Source: Elusimicrobiales bacterium (GTDB lineage: Bacteria; Elusimicrobiota; Elusimicrobia; Elusimicrobiales; UBA9959). Taken from it: DNA of 64,000 nt. Position 1 is the stretch's first letter, and each line of letters begins with the position of its first letter. Positions 8,638-15,878 of this stretch are shown piece after piece. The notes beneath the pieces are model-generated. The model had not been told where the DNA came from and did no database searches. It saw only the letters and a program-made list of their open reading frames with translations. The DNA lies in the NCBI GenBank assembly GCA_031082205.1, contig JAVHLJ010000001.1:110961-174960 (forward strand), written 5' to 3'. The translations under genes were made by a program, and so were the position numbers.

Positions 8638-9768
8638 ATGGTGAACAAGCTGCTGACCGCTCTACTTTCGGTCGTTTTCATTCCCGGAGCGGGAGCCTTC
8701 GAGCTCCCTTCCCTCAGATCCGCCGACATGGCCGCGGCCGAGGTCCCGGCCGCTCCGGAAGCCTCCACGGTCTCCGCGGAGAAGGCGCCCAGCCAGCATC
8801 TCTGGATGAGCGTCCGGCATAACGAATACGTCAAAGAGGCGCAGGCCAGCGACTACGGAGCGCGCATAGAGTCCCGCGTCCGCAGGGACTTCAACGACAG
8901 CTTCAGCGTCAACAACAGGGTCGGCAACGACTACGCCTGGGCCTCCATCCGCAAATGGCAGGAGAACTACACCTATTCCGGCTCCGGCTCCTACGTGACG
9001 ATGAACTGCTATTCGAACAGCTGCAATATCAGCGGCAATGTGCGCGAGGGCGGGAATACCTCCTACATAAACGCCTTCGTCAGCCGCCGCTTCGACGATT
9101 ACTCCTGGAGCGTCAGCGGTTCGGGCCTGAACCTCTACACCGACAAGCACTCCATAAACGGCAATTACGATCCCGACCGCGCGCCAAAGCAGGCCGTTGC
9201 CGCGGTCGTCTCGCTCCTGCTTGCCAGGAGCATAGACGCGACCGCCAAGCCGGAAGACCGTAAGGCCGTCCAGAACGGCCAGCGCATCTGGATGTCGATA
9301 CGCTCCGGCGGGATCTGGAACGAGGTGGAGGCAAGCGACCCCTGGGCCCGCATCGAGGTAGGCCTGCGCAAGATCTTCGACCGTGAATACGACGCCGAGC
9401 TGGAGACCGACAATGACAGGCAGTGGGGCCGCGTCAGCGGCTTCTTCACCCGCCGCTACGAGCTCCGCGCCGGCCGCACCGACCTGCGCATGGAGGAATG
9501 GGCCGGCGACTTCCGCATCGAGGGCCGCGTCGAAACGCCCGGCGCCCAGTCCCCCGAAACGGCGGTGCGCCTGGAGCTGCGCAAGCGGTTCATGGACGAC
9601 GCTTCTTTCTATATCCGCGAGAACGGCATCTACCTGAATATCGACCGCAACGGCCTCAGCGGGGAAGTGGACCTCAAGGTCTATCCCAAGCAGGTGGTCG
9701 CCTCCATCGCGGCCCTTGTGATGACCTATCAGCAGATAAACAAGCCGCAGGACCAGGACCGGCCCTGA
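8638..9768 (+). CDS. Exported protein with two tandem homologous domains, unknown function
   Basis: The 376-residue protein has a signal peptide (residues 1-20, FIPGAGA). It then has two related domains of about 145 residues, near 53-198 and 215-365. Both begin with (Q)HLWMSVR / RIWMSIR, continue through EA.ASD..ARIE..(V/L)R..F and W / WGRVS positions, and end with PKQAVAAVVSLL / PKQVVASIAALV. The insert in domain 1 is rich in Tyr, Ser and Asn with one Cys pair. I do not recognise the family. The start is fixed by AGGGGG four bases before the ATG. It is followed by a strong terminator, so it is probably transcribed alone. Confidence 0.78.
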   Translation: MVNKLLTALLSVVFIPGAGAFELPSLRSADMAAAEVPAAPEASTVSAEKAPSQHLWMSVRHNEYVKEAQASDYGARIESRVRRDFNDSFSVNNRVGNDYAWASIRKWQENYTYSGSGSYVTMNCYSNSCNISGNVREGGNTSYINAFVSRRFDDYSWSVSGSGLNLYTDKHSINGNYDPDRAPKQAVAAVVSLLLARSIDATAKPEDRKAVQNGQRIWMSIRSGGIWNEVEASDPWARIEVGLRKIFDREYDAELETDNDRQWGRVSGFFTRRYELRAGRTDLRMEEWAGDFRIEGRVETPGAQSPETAVRLELRKRFMDDASFYIRENGIYLNIDRNGLSGEVDLKVYPKQVVASIAALVMTYQQINKPQDQDRP

Positions 9769-9785
9769 GTCAGGCGCCCGAATTG

Positions 9786-9822
9786 AAAGGCCCTCCCCGC
9801 AGTAAGGGGAGGGCCTTTTTTT
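9786..9822 (+). terminator. Intrinsic terminator
   Basis: A 13 bp perfect stem (AAAGGCCCTCCCC at 9786-9798 with GGGGAGGGCCTTT at 9806-9818) with a 7-base loop is followed by more T residues. It ends the transcript of the exported-protein gene at 8638. Confidence 0.92.
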
Positions 9823-9838
9823 ATCCGTCCATTATTTA

Positions 9839-9844
9839 TATATT
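9839..9844 (+). promoter_or_regulatory. Putative -10 element of the TIGR03546 gene, leaderless
   Basis: TATATT lies seven bases before the ATG at 9852, in an AT-rich patch right after a terminator. No ribosome-binding site precedes the ATG. A leaderless message fits; the lack of a clear -35 leaves doubt. Confidence 0.42.
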
Positions 9845-9851
9845 CACTTAT

Positions 9852-10364
9852 ATGAATCCTTTAAGTCTTATACGCCAGTTCATCAAAGGCCTCACGGCAG
9901 AGACCACGCCGGGCCAGATCGGCGCCGGCATCGCGCTGGGCTTCCTGATAGGCCTGATGCCCAAAGCCACGCTCACGGCCCAGCTGCTGATAGTCGTCAT
10001 GATGGCCTCGAAAGTAAATCTCCCGATGGCGATATTCACGGTGGCCATAGTCAGCCTTCTAAACCCGTTCATAGATAAGGTCACCGATCCCATCGGCTAC
10101 GCTCTCCTGACGGCGGAGGGCCTGCGCCCGCTCTGGACCAAACTCTACAATACGGCGGTATTCCCCTGGACCGGCTTCAACAACACGGTAGTCCCCGGCG
10201 GCCTGGTCTTCGGGGCGGCCATGCTGGCCCCGGTGTACCTGGGGGGGAAGAAGTTCGGCGCCTACTACAACGACAAACTGCGCGTCCGCGTCATGAACTC
10301 GAAATTCGTAAAGAGCCTCAAGGCTTCCTGGCTCCTCGACTGGTACTTCAAGGAGGGGGTGTAA
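9852..10364 (+). CDS. TIGR03546 family membrane protein
   Basis: The 170-residue protein has three or four hydrophobic segments (for example GIALGFLIGLMPK, LLIVVMMASKV and the VFGAAMLAPVYLG region) and an N-terminal DUF2062-like start in which TTPGQIGAGIALGFLIG is the key phrase. It is immediately followed (1 bp) by a TIGR03545-type gene. These two families are known to occur side by side in many Gram-negative bacteria, without an assigned function. The ATG is preceded by an AT-rich -10-like hexamer rather than a ribosome-binding site. An envelope role is inferred. Confidence 0.82.
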   Translation: MNPLSLIRQFIKGLTAETTPGQIGAGIALGFLIGLMPKATLTAQLLIVVMMASKVNLPMAIFTVAIVSLLNPFIDKVTDPIGYALLTAEGLRPLWTKLYNTAVFPWTGFNNTVVPGGLVFGAAMLAPVYLGGKKFGAYYNDKLRVRVMNSKFVKSLKASWLLDWYFKEGV

Positions 10365-10365
10365 T

Positions 10366-12126
10366 ATGCGCTGGTCCTATGTAGCGCCCCGCCTGACCCT
10401 CCTGGTCCTGGTCTGGGCTTTCTTCTTCTTCGCCTTCGACCCGCTGCTGAAATGGGGAATGATCAAGGGGATCGAGAAAGCGGCCAAAGCCAAAGCGGAG
10501 ATAGCCGAACTCGAGACCGGCTTCTTCCCGCCGCGCCTGCGGATGGCCGGGGTCGCCGTCGGCGATTCCGCCGCCGAGTTCAGCAATGTCGTGGAATTCT
10601 CCGAACTGTCCTTCGCCGCCGAGGGAAAGCCGCTGCTGGAGAAGAAGCTGGTGTCCGACGAGGCCTCGCTCAAGGGCCTGCGCTTCGGTACGCCCCGGAA
10701 AACCTCCGCGAAGCTTCCTTTCGTCAAAGAGGACAAGGAGGAATCCAAGCTGGCGGCGGCGATGAGCGCCGAGGCCAAAAGCTTCGCCCTGGACCGCGTC
10801 ACGGACATAAAGGCGGACTTCTCCGCGGACTACAAAGTGGAGCCCGACGACCTCGAATCCGTGAAGCTGGCCAAAGAGCTGGAGGAATCCTACAAGACGA
10901 ATTACGCCGGCCTGGCGGAGAAGTTCGACGACGGGAAGTACAAGGCCGACATGGACGCCCTCAAGGCCCGCTATGAAAAGGCGAAGGGGGAAAAGAACTT
11001 CATAAAGCAGGCCAAAGAGTACGCCGACATAGCCAAGGACGCCAAAAAGATCATGGACGCCTTCAAGAAGGACAAGGCCGCGGCCGAGGCGGCCCTGGCC
11101 GAGGCGAAGGGCGCCTTTAAAAAGCTGGAAGAAGCGAGAAAGAGGGACCAGGCGGCCGTCATGGAGAAAATGAAGCTGCCTTCCCTGGACACCCGCTCCA
11201 TAGGCAGGATGCTGGCGGGACCGATGATAGCCGAGAGGACCGAACAGATCATGAAGTGGATGGCTGTCGCCAAGAAATACATGCCGGCCGGCGCCAAGGG
11301 CGTCCTTAAGAACGAGGCGCCGCGGGGCAGGGAAGTCCATTTCCCCAAAGAGAAGACCTATCCGACCGTACTTATAAGGAAGCTGCAGCTGACCGGCGAG
11401 CTGGGACTGGACCAGCCGCTGGATTACTCGGGCACCATAGAGGGCCTGACCACCCAGCCGCAGGTATACGGCCGCCCGACCGTCGCGGTCATAAAAGGCT
11501 CCAAGGGCCCTCGCCGGCTCGATTTCCGCGGCTCGCTGGACGCCACGGGGGACACACTGCGCACGGATTCCAGGCTGGCCTATTCCGGCATGGCCATAGG
11601 GACCATGAGACTTGGCTCGCCCTCTTCGCTGTCGGTGGAGATAAACGGCGCGACGGGCGCGTTGGAGGCCTCGGCCGCTACCGAGGGGGACAAGGTGGAG
11701 GGCAAGGCGTCCTTCCGCCTGAGCGGCGCTTCGTTCAAGCCTTCGGCGGAGAACATAAAGGCGCCCCAGCTGCGCTCCGCGGTGGAATCCTCCTTCGCCG
11801 GCCTGACCTCGGCCCTTATAGAGGCCGATATCTCCGGCACCGTTACAAAGCCCGAACTGGCCGTCAGGACGGACCTGGCGGACAATCTCTCCAAGGCTTT
11901 CTCCAGCGCCATGGGAGCGGAGCTCAAAAAAGCCCAGGACGCCGCCAGGGCCAAGGTGGACGAGGCCCTCAAGCCCTACAAGGACCGCCTGGACTCCCTG
12001 GCCTCGGAGAAGCAGGCCGAGCTCTCCAATAAGCTCAAGGCCTCCGGGGACAGGCTCTCCGCGGAGGGAGAACAACTCCTGAAAGGCTCCTCGGGCGGCT
12101 CGCCACTGAACAAGATAAAGTTCTAG
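10366..12126 (+). CDS. TIGR03545 family protein
   Basis: The 586-residue protein has one N-terminal membrane anchor (about residues 8-26, LLVLVWAFFFFAFDPLL). A large extracytoplasmic part follows, with an AsmA-like early segment (KAEIAELETGFFPPRLRMAG), a Lys/Ala/Glu-rich helical region (about 150-270) and a beta-rich second half. A final stretch resembles coiled coil (KVDEALKPYKDRLDSL). The length and the pairing with the TIGR03546 gene just upstream match the family. By analogy with AsmA-like proteins a role in lipid or envelope homeostasis is possible, but this is a guess. The pair is closed by a terminator. Confidence 0.82.
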   Translation: MRWSYVAPRLTLLVLVWAFFFFAFDPLLKWGMIKGIEKAAKAKAEIAELETGFFPPRLRMAGVAVGDSAAEFSNVVEFSELSFAAEGKPLLEKKLVSDEASLKGLRFGTPRKTSAKLPFVKEDKEESKLAAAMSAEAKSFALDRVTDIKADFSADYKVEPDDLESVKLAKELEESYKTNYAGLAEKFDDGKYKADMDALKARYEKAKGEKNFIKQAKEYADIAKDAKKIMDAFKKDKAAAEAALAEAKGAFKKLEEARKRDQAAVMEKMKLPSLDTRSIGRMLAGPMIAERTEQIMKWMAVAKKYMPAGAKGVLKNEAPRGREVHFPKEKTYPTVLIRKLQLTGELGLDQPLDYSGTIEGLTTQPQVYGRPTVAVIKGSKGPRRLDFRGSLDATGDTLRTDSRLAYSGMAIGTMRLGSPSSLSVEINGATGALEASAATEGDKVEGKASFRLSGASFKPSAENIKAPQLRSAVESSFAGLTSALIEADISGTVTKPELAVRTDLADNLSKAFSSAMGAELKKAQDAARAKVDEALKPYKDRLDSLASEKQAELSNKLKASGDRLSAEGEQLLKGSSGGSPLNKIKF

Positions 12127-12146
12127 AGCCCTCCGTTACTGCGCCG

Positions 12147-12180
12147 AAAGGCCTCCCGCCGCCGGGAGGCCTTTCTTCTT
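12147..12180 (+). terminator. Intrinsic terminator after the TIGR03546/03545 pair
   Basis: The stem AAAGGCCTCCCG (12147-12158) pairs with CGGGAGGCCTTT (12163-12174) around a 4-base loop and runs into a pyrimidine tract CTTCTT. Confidence 0.85.
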
Positions 12181-12255
12181 TTCCGCGCGCCTCCTCTCCG
12201 TAACGCGGGCCACGGGGCGAGCTTCCGTCGTAAAAAAAGCCTTTAACGCAGCCCC

Positions 12256-12284
12256 TTGACAAATTCATAACGATGGTGTATAGT
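12256..12284 (+). promoter_or_regulatory. Strong sigma-70-type promoter of the rex-hydrogenase operon
   Basis: A perfect -35 TTGACA (12256-12261) is followed by a 17 bp spacer and the -10 TATAGT (12279-12284). Transcription should start near 12291, giving a leader of about 83 bases before the receiver gene at 12374. This is the best promoter in the window. It is surrounded by inverted CGTTA-type half sites that fit repression by Rex. Confidence 0.85.
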
Positions 12285-12303
12285 ATTTGCGTAGTCATCG
12301 TTA
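12268..12303. promoter_or_regulatory. Inverted repeat spanning the -10 of the hydrogenase promoter
   Basis: TAACGATG (12268-12275, inside the promoter spacer) and CATCGTTA (12296-12303) are exact inverted complements either side of the -10 box. Protein bound here would block RNA polymerase. The arms share the CGTTA core with the two palindromes further downstream. Confidence 0.5.
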
Positions 12304-12314
12304 ATGGATTAACG
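12299..12314. promoter_or_regulatory. Likely Rex-binding site
   Basis: CGTTAAT and ATTAACG flank a 2-base centre. Read differently this is GTTAA-N4-TTAAC, the core of the clostridial-type Rex box (TTGTTAA-N4-TTAACAA). It sits at the expected start of transcription, and the operon encodes Rex as its second gene, so autoregulation is likely. Binding is inferred, not shown. Confidence 0.65.
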
Positions 12315-12322
12315 TTAATAAA

Positions 12323-12336
12323 TAACGATATCGTTA
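12323..12336. promoter_or_regulatory. Second palindromic operator candidate
   Basis: TAACGATATCGTTA is a perfect 14 bp palindrome within the leader, with the same CGTTA half sites as the upstream Rex-like box but in a different orientation and spacing. A further CGTTACG follows at 12341. It may be a secondary site for the same regulator or the target of another one. Confidence 0.5.
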
Positions 12337-12373
12337 GCAACGTTACGAACAAAACGAAACCGGGGAGGAACTT

Positions 12374-12790
12374 ATGGCGAAGATACTGTGCGTAGACGAC
12401 GATAAGGATATCCTGGACACCTGCGAAGTGGTGCTTCAGGGCCAGGGGCATTCGGTGGTCACCGCGGTCAACAGCAAGGAAGGCCTCGAGAAAGCCGTCA
12501 AGGAAAAGCCGGCCCTGATAGTGCTCGACGTCATGATGGACGATTCCACCGAGGGCTTCCACATGGCCCAGAAACTGCGCGCGACCGAGGCGCTGAAGTA
12601 TATACCTATACTGATGCTGACCTCCGTCAACGAGACCTCGCCGCAGAAGTTCGGGGAAAAGGACGGGGAGTTCCTGCCCGTGGACGCCTTCATGGAGAAG
12701 CCGATAAAGCCCAAGGAGTTCGTGGCCAAGGTCGCGGAGCTGCTGGCCCTCAAGAAGGACCAGGTCAACGTGGAAGGCAGGACCAGGTAA
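12374..12790 (+). CDS. Single-domain response regulator, first gene of the hydrogenase operon
   Basis: This 138-residue receiver has the acidic triad D8-D10, phospho-acceptor D52 (VLDVMMDD), Thr/Ser in MLTSVN and the conserved Lys in MEKPIKP. The DxMM..STEGF type of active-site loop closely resembles the receiver at 19692 (DLMMENPDSGF), and both lie in the same hydrogenase operon. No output domain is present. A GGGGAGG motif precedes the ATG. Rex follows after 3 bp. The phosphodonor may be the hydrogenase-kinase at 17641 or the receiver-kinase at 20095. Confidence 0.9.
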   Translation: MAKILCVDDDKDILDTCEVVLQGQGHSVVTAVNSKEGLEKAVKEKPALIVLDVMMDDSTEGFHMAQKLRATEALKYIPILMLTSVNETSPQKFGEKDGEFLPVDAFMEKPIKPKEFVAKVAELLALKKDQVNVEGRTR

Positions 12791-12793
12791 ATT

Positions 12794-13432
12794 ATGCCCC
12801 GCATACCCCAGCGCACGGTGGCGAGGTTCTTCCGCTACTGCCAGTTCCTGCACTCCAAGGTGGAGGCGGGCTCGGAGTTCGTATTCTCGCACGAACTGGC
12901 GGCGGCGGTGGGGGTCTCCCCGGAGCAGGTCCGGCGCGACTTCATGAACTTCCGGCAGGTGAAGGGCACCCCGCAGCGGGGCTACCCCGTCAAGGAGTTC
13001 ATGGCCGCGCTCTACGCGCACCTGGAATCCTCCTCGCTGACCAAGATGGTGCTGGTGGGGGTGGGCAACCTGGGCAAGGCCATACTCTCCTACTTCCTCA
13101 GGCGCCGGCCCAACCTCAGCATAGTGGCGGCCTTCGACCTGGACCCCGAGAAGTCGGACAGGATCTATTCCGGCTGCCGGGTGCACCATACCGGCCAGCT
13201 GGAGAAAGTGGTCGCCCGCGAGAAGGTCGCGGTGGGCATAATAACGGTGCCCGCCTCCGCCGCCCAGGAAGCGGCCGACGCGCTCGTCCGGGCGGGGGTG
13301 AAAGGGATAATCAACTTCGCCCCGGTGCAGCTCAAGGTGCCGCGCGGGGTGTTCCTGGAACAGCTGGACATAACCCTGTCCATAGAAAAAGTGGCTTATT
13401 TCGCCCGCAAGAACAGGATCAAGGAGCAGTGA
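12794..13432 (+). CDS. rex: Redox-sensing transcriptional repressor Rex
   Basis: The 212-residue protein has the Rex architecture. An N-terminal winged helix (IPQRTVARFFRYCQFL, then VSPEQVRRDFMNF) is followed by a Rossmann domain with GVGNLGKAI. Rex binds DNA when NAD+ dominates and releases it when NADH accumulates. The gene lies 3 bp after the receiver gene and 1 bp before the HydC-type gene. Sites matching the Rex half-site core occur at the operon promoter. This arrangement would let high NADH turn on the hydrogenase that reoxidises it. Confidence 0.95.
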   Translation: MPRIPQRTVARFFRYCQFLHSKVEAGSEFVFSHELAAAVGVSPEQVRRDFMNFRQVKGTPQRGYPVKEFMAALYAHLESSSLTKMVLVGVGNLGKAILSYFLRRRPNLSIVAAFDLDPEKSDRIYSGCRVHHTGQLEKVVAREKVAVGIITVPASAAQEAADALVRAGVKGIINFAPVQLKVPRGVFLEQLDITLSIEKVAYFARKNRIKEQ

Positions 13433-13433
13433 C

Positions 13434-13919
13434 ATGAGCGCCCAAAGCAAGGTGGACGAGGTACTGGAGAACTACAGCTTCGCCAAACGCGACAAGCTTA
13501 TACCCATACTGCAGGACGTGCAGGCGGCCGACGGCTATATCTCCAAGCCGGCCGCGCTGGCGGTGGCCAGGCACCTGGGGATACCGGCCAGCAAGGTGTA
13601 CGGAGTGGCCACCTTCTACAACCAGTTCCGGTTCAAGCCGGTCGGAAAGCACCACATCATGATCTGCCGCGGCACCGCCTGCCACGTCAAAGGCTCGGCC
13701 GGGGTCCTCAAGATGTGCGAAGAGGTGCTGGGCATCAAGGCGGGGGACACCACGCGCGACGGGCTCTTCAGCATAGAAGTGGTGGCCTGCATCGGGGCCT
13801 GCGGCCTGGCGCCGGTCATAAGCGTGAACGGCGAGTTCCACGCCAAGCTGACCCCCGACAAGCTGCGCAGGCTGGTGGACGATATCAGGAAAGCGGAGGC
13901 TTCCAATGGCTCGAAATAA
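13434..13919 (+). CDS. hydC: Hydrogenase subunit HydC (NuoE-like [2Fe-2S] protein)
   Basis: The 161-residue thioredoxin-like ferredoxin has ligands C78, C83, C119 and C123 (CRGTAC... and CIGAC motifs) for one [2Fe-2S] cluster. It is the homologue of NuoE/HndA and forms the small electron-transfer subunit of the soluble NAD-linked, electron-bifurcating [FeFe] hydrogenase. The gene follows rex by 1 bp and overlaps hydB by 14 bp, so equal expression of the complex is expected. Length and motifs are normal for the family. Confidence 0.93.
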   Translation: MSAQSKVDEVLENYSFAKRDKLIPILQDVQAADGYISKPAALAVARHLGIPASKVYGVATFYNQFRFKPVGKHHIMICRGTACHVKGSAGVLKMCEEVLGIKAGDTTRDGLFSIEVVACIGACGLAPVISVNGEFHAKLTPDKLRRLVDDIRKAEASNGSK

Positions 13920-15867
13920 GGACATCATAGGCGGGAACCTCTCAGGCATACAGGCCTCGGCCCGCAAGGCCTTCCTGACCAGGGCCTTCGGCGGGGAGGA
14001 TTACGCCGAAAAAGCCGCGGCCCTGCGCAGGGAATCGCTCTCCCGCGCGGTCATATTCGTAGGCGCCGGCACCTGCGGCCTCGCCGCCGGCGCGGCCAGG
14101 ACCCTCGAGGCGGCCAAGCGCTATATAAAGGAAAAGAAGCTGGACGCCGACATCCTGGAGGTCGGCTGCATAGGCTATTGCGCGGCCGAGCCGCTGCTGG
14201 ACGTGCAGCTCCCCGGCCGGGCCCGCGTCTCCTTCCAGCGCGCGACAGGCGACGCCGTGCCGGCCATACTGGATTCCGTCTTCACCTCGGAGGCCCCGCT
14301 CAAGGACCATGTCCTGGGCCAGTTCGAGGATACCGGGGAAAAGTGGGCGAAAGTGCCCCTGCTCTCGGAACACCCTTTCTTCGCCAAGCAGCTCCGATTC
14401 GTCCTAAAGCACTGCGGCGTCATAGACCCCCTTTCCATACAGGAGCACATAGCCCGCGGCGGCTACGGCGCTTTCCTTAAGGTGATACATACCATGACGC
14501 CGGAACAGGCCTGCGAGGCGATAGAGGCCAGCGGCCTGCGGGGCCGCGGCGGCGGCGGCTTTCCCACCGGGAAGAAGTGGAAGATAGCCCTGGCCTCCGA
14601 CGCCGACCAGAAGTACATAGTATGCAACGCCGACGAAGGCGACCCGGGCGCCTTCATGGACCGCTCGGCCATCGAGGGGGACCCGCACCGCGTGCTCGAG
14701 GGCATAGCCATCGGCGCCTACGCGATACACGCGAGCAAGGCCTATATCTACATACGAGCAGAGTACCCTCTGGCGATAAGGAACCTAAAGAAAGCCATCG
14801 CCGACGCCAAGGCCTACGGCCTGCTCGGAGAGAACATCTACGGCAGCGGCTTCGACCTCGACGTCATCATCAAGATGGGCGCCGGCGCCTTCGTCTGCGG
14901 CGAGGAGACCGCCCTGATGAACAGCATAGAAGGCCGGCGCGGCATGCCCAAGCCCCGGCCGCCCTACCCGGCCGTGCGGGGGCTGTTCGGCAAGCCGACG
15001 GTCATCAACAACGTCGAGACCTTCGCCAACGTGCCGGAGATCATCAGCCGCGGCCCGCAGGCCTTCGCGGCCATCGGCACCAAGGGCAGCAAGGGCACCA
15101 AGGTATTCGCGCTCTCCGGAAAGATAGAGCGCACCGGCCTCGTCGAGATACCGATGGGCACCACGCTGCGCGAGATAGTCTTCGACATCGGCGGCGGCAT
15201 CGAGAACGGCATGGCCTTCAAGGCCGTGCAGATCGGAGGCCCCTCGGGGGGGTGCATCCCCGACAGCCACATGGACATACAGGTGGACTACGAGTCGCTC
15301 AAGACCGCCGGCGCCATGATGGGCTCCGGGGGACTCGTGGTGATGGACGAGCAGACCTGCATGGTGGACGTCGCCAAGTTCTTCATGGACTTCATCAAGA
15401 AGGAGTCCTGCGGGAAATGCATACCCTGCCGCGAGGGCACGCTGCGCATGCTGGAGATACTCAAGGCCATCACCCGCAGCCGCCGCAACGAGAAGGAGAA
15501 CGACGCGCTGGCGCGCTTCTCCGGCATCATGCAGCTCGAGAACCTCTCCCAGGTCATCAGGGAGACCAGCCTCTGCGGGCTGGGCCAGACCGCGCCAAAC
15601 CCGGTGCTTAGCACGCTGCGCTGGTTCAGGGATGAGTACGAGGCGCATATATTCGAGCGCCGCTGCCCGGCCGGGGCCTGCACCGAGATGCTCGAGTTCG
15701 CCATCGACGCCGACAAATGCAAGGGCTGCACGCTCTGCGTGAAGGCCTGCCCCACGCAGGCCATAGTCGGAAAGCCCAAAGTCCCGCACTATATCGTAGC
15801 GGAGAAATGCATCTCCTGCGGTTCGTGCAAGTCCGTATGCAAGTTCAAGGCCGTCAGCGCCGCTTAA
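13906..15867 (+). CDS. hydB: Hydrogenase flavoprotein subunit HydB (NuoF-like)
   Basis: The 653-residue protein combines four parts. An N-terminal thioredoxin-like [2Fe-2S] domain has its cysteines in GTCGLAAG and GCIGYC. An NADH/FMN domain has the glycine-rich loop GLRGRGGGGFPTG. A [4Fe-4S] site of the NuoF type reads SCGKCIPCREGT with a later Cys in LCGLGQ. Two C-terminal ferredoxin-type clusters read CKGCTLCVKAC and CISCGSCKSVC. The extra C-terminal clusters are typical of bifurcating HydB/HndC. The protein exchanges electrons with NAD(H) and probably ferredoxin, passing them to HydA. Its start overlaps the end of hydC and hydA begins 11 bp after its stop. Confidence 0.94.
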   Translation: MARNKDIIGGNLSGIQASARKAFLTRAFGGEDYAEKAAALRRESLSRAVIFVGAGTCGLAAGAARTLEAAKRYIKEKKLDADILEVGCIGYCAAEPLLDVQLPGRARVSFQRATGDAVPAILDSVFTSEAPLKDHVLGQFEDTGEKWAKVPLLSEHPFFAKQLRFVLKHCGVIDPLSIQEHIARGGYGAFLKVIHTMTPEQACEAIEASGLRGRGGGGFPTGKKWKIALASDADQKYIVCNADEGDPGAFMDRSAIEGDPHRVLEGIAIGAYAIHASKAYIYIRAEYPLAIRNLKKAIADAKAYGLLGENIYGSGFDLDVIIKMGAGAFVCGEETALMNSIEGRRGMPKPRPPYPAVRGLFGKPTVINNVETFANVPEIISRGPQAFAAIGTKGSKGTKVFALSGKIERTGLVEIPMGTTLREIVFDIGGGIENGMAFKAVQIGGPSGGCIPDSHMDIQVDYESLKTAGAMMGSGGLVVMDEQTCMVDVAKFFMDFIKKESCGKCIPCREGTLRMLEILKAITRSRRNEKENDALARFSGIMQLENLSQVIRETSLCGLGQTAPNPVLSTLRWFRDEYEAHIFERRCPAGACTEMLEFAIDADKCKGCTLCVKACPTQAIVGKPKVPHYIVAEKCISCGSCKSVCKFKAVSAA

Positions 15868-15878
15868 GGGGAAACGCC

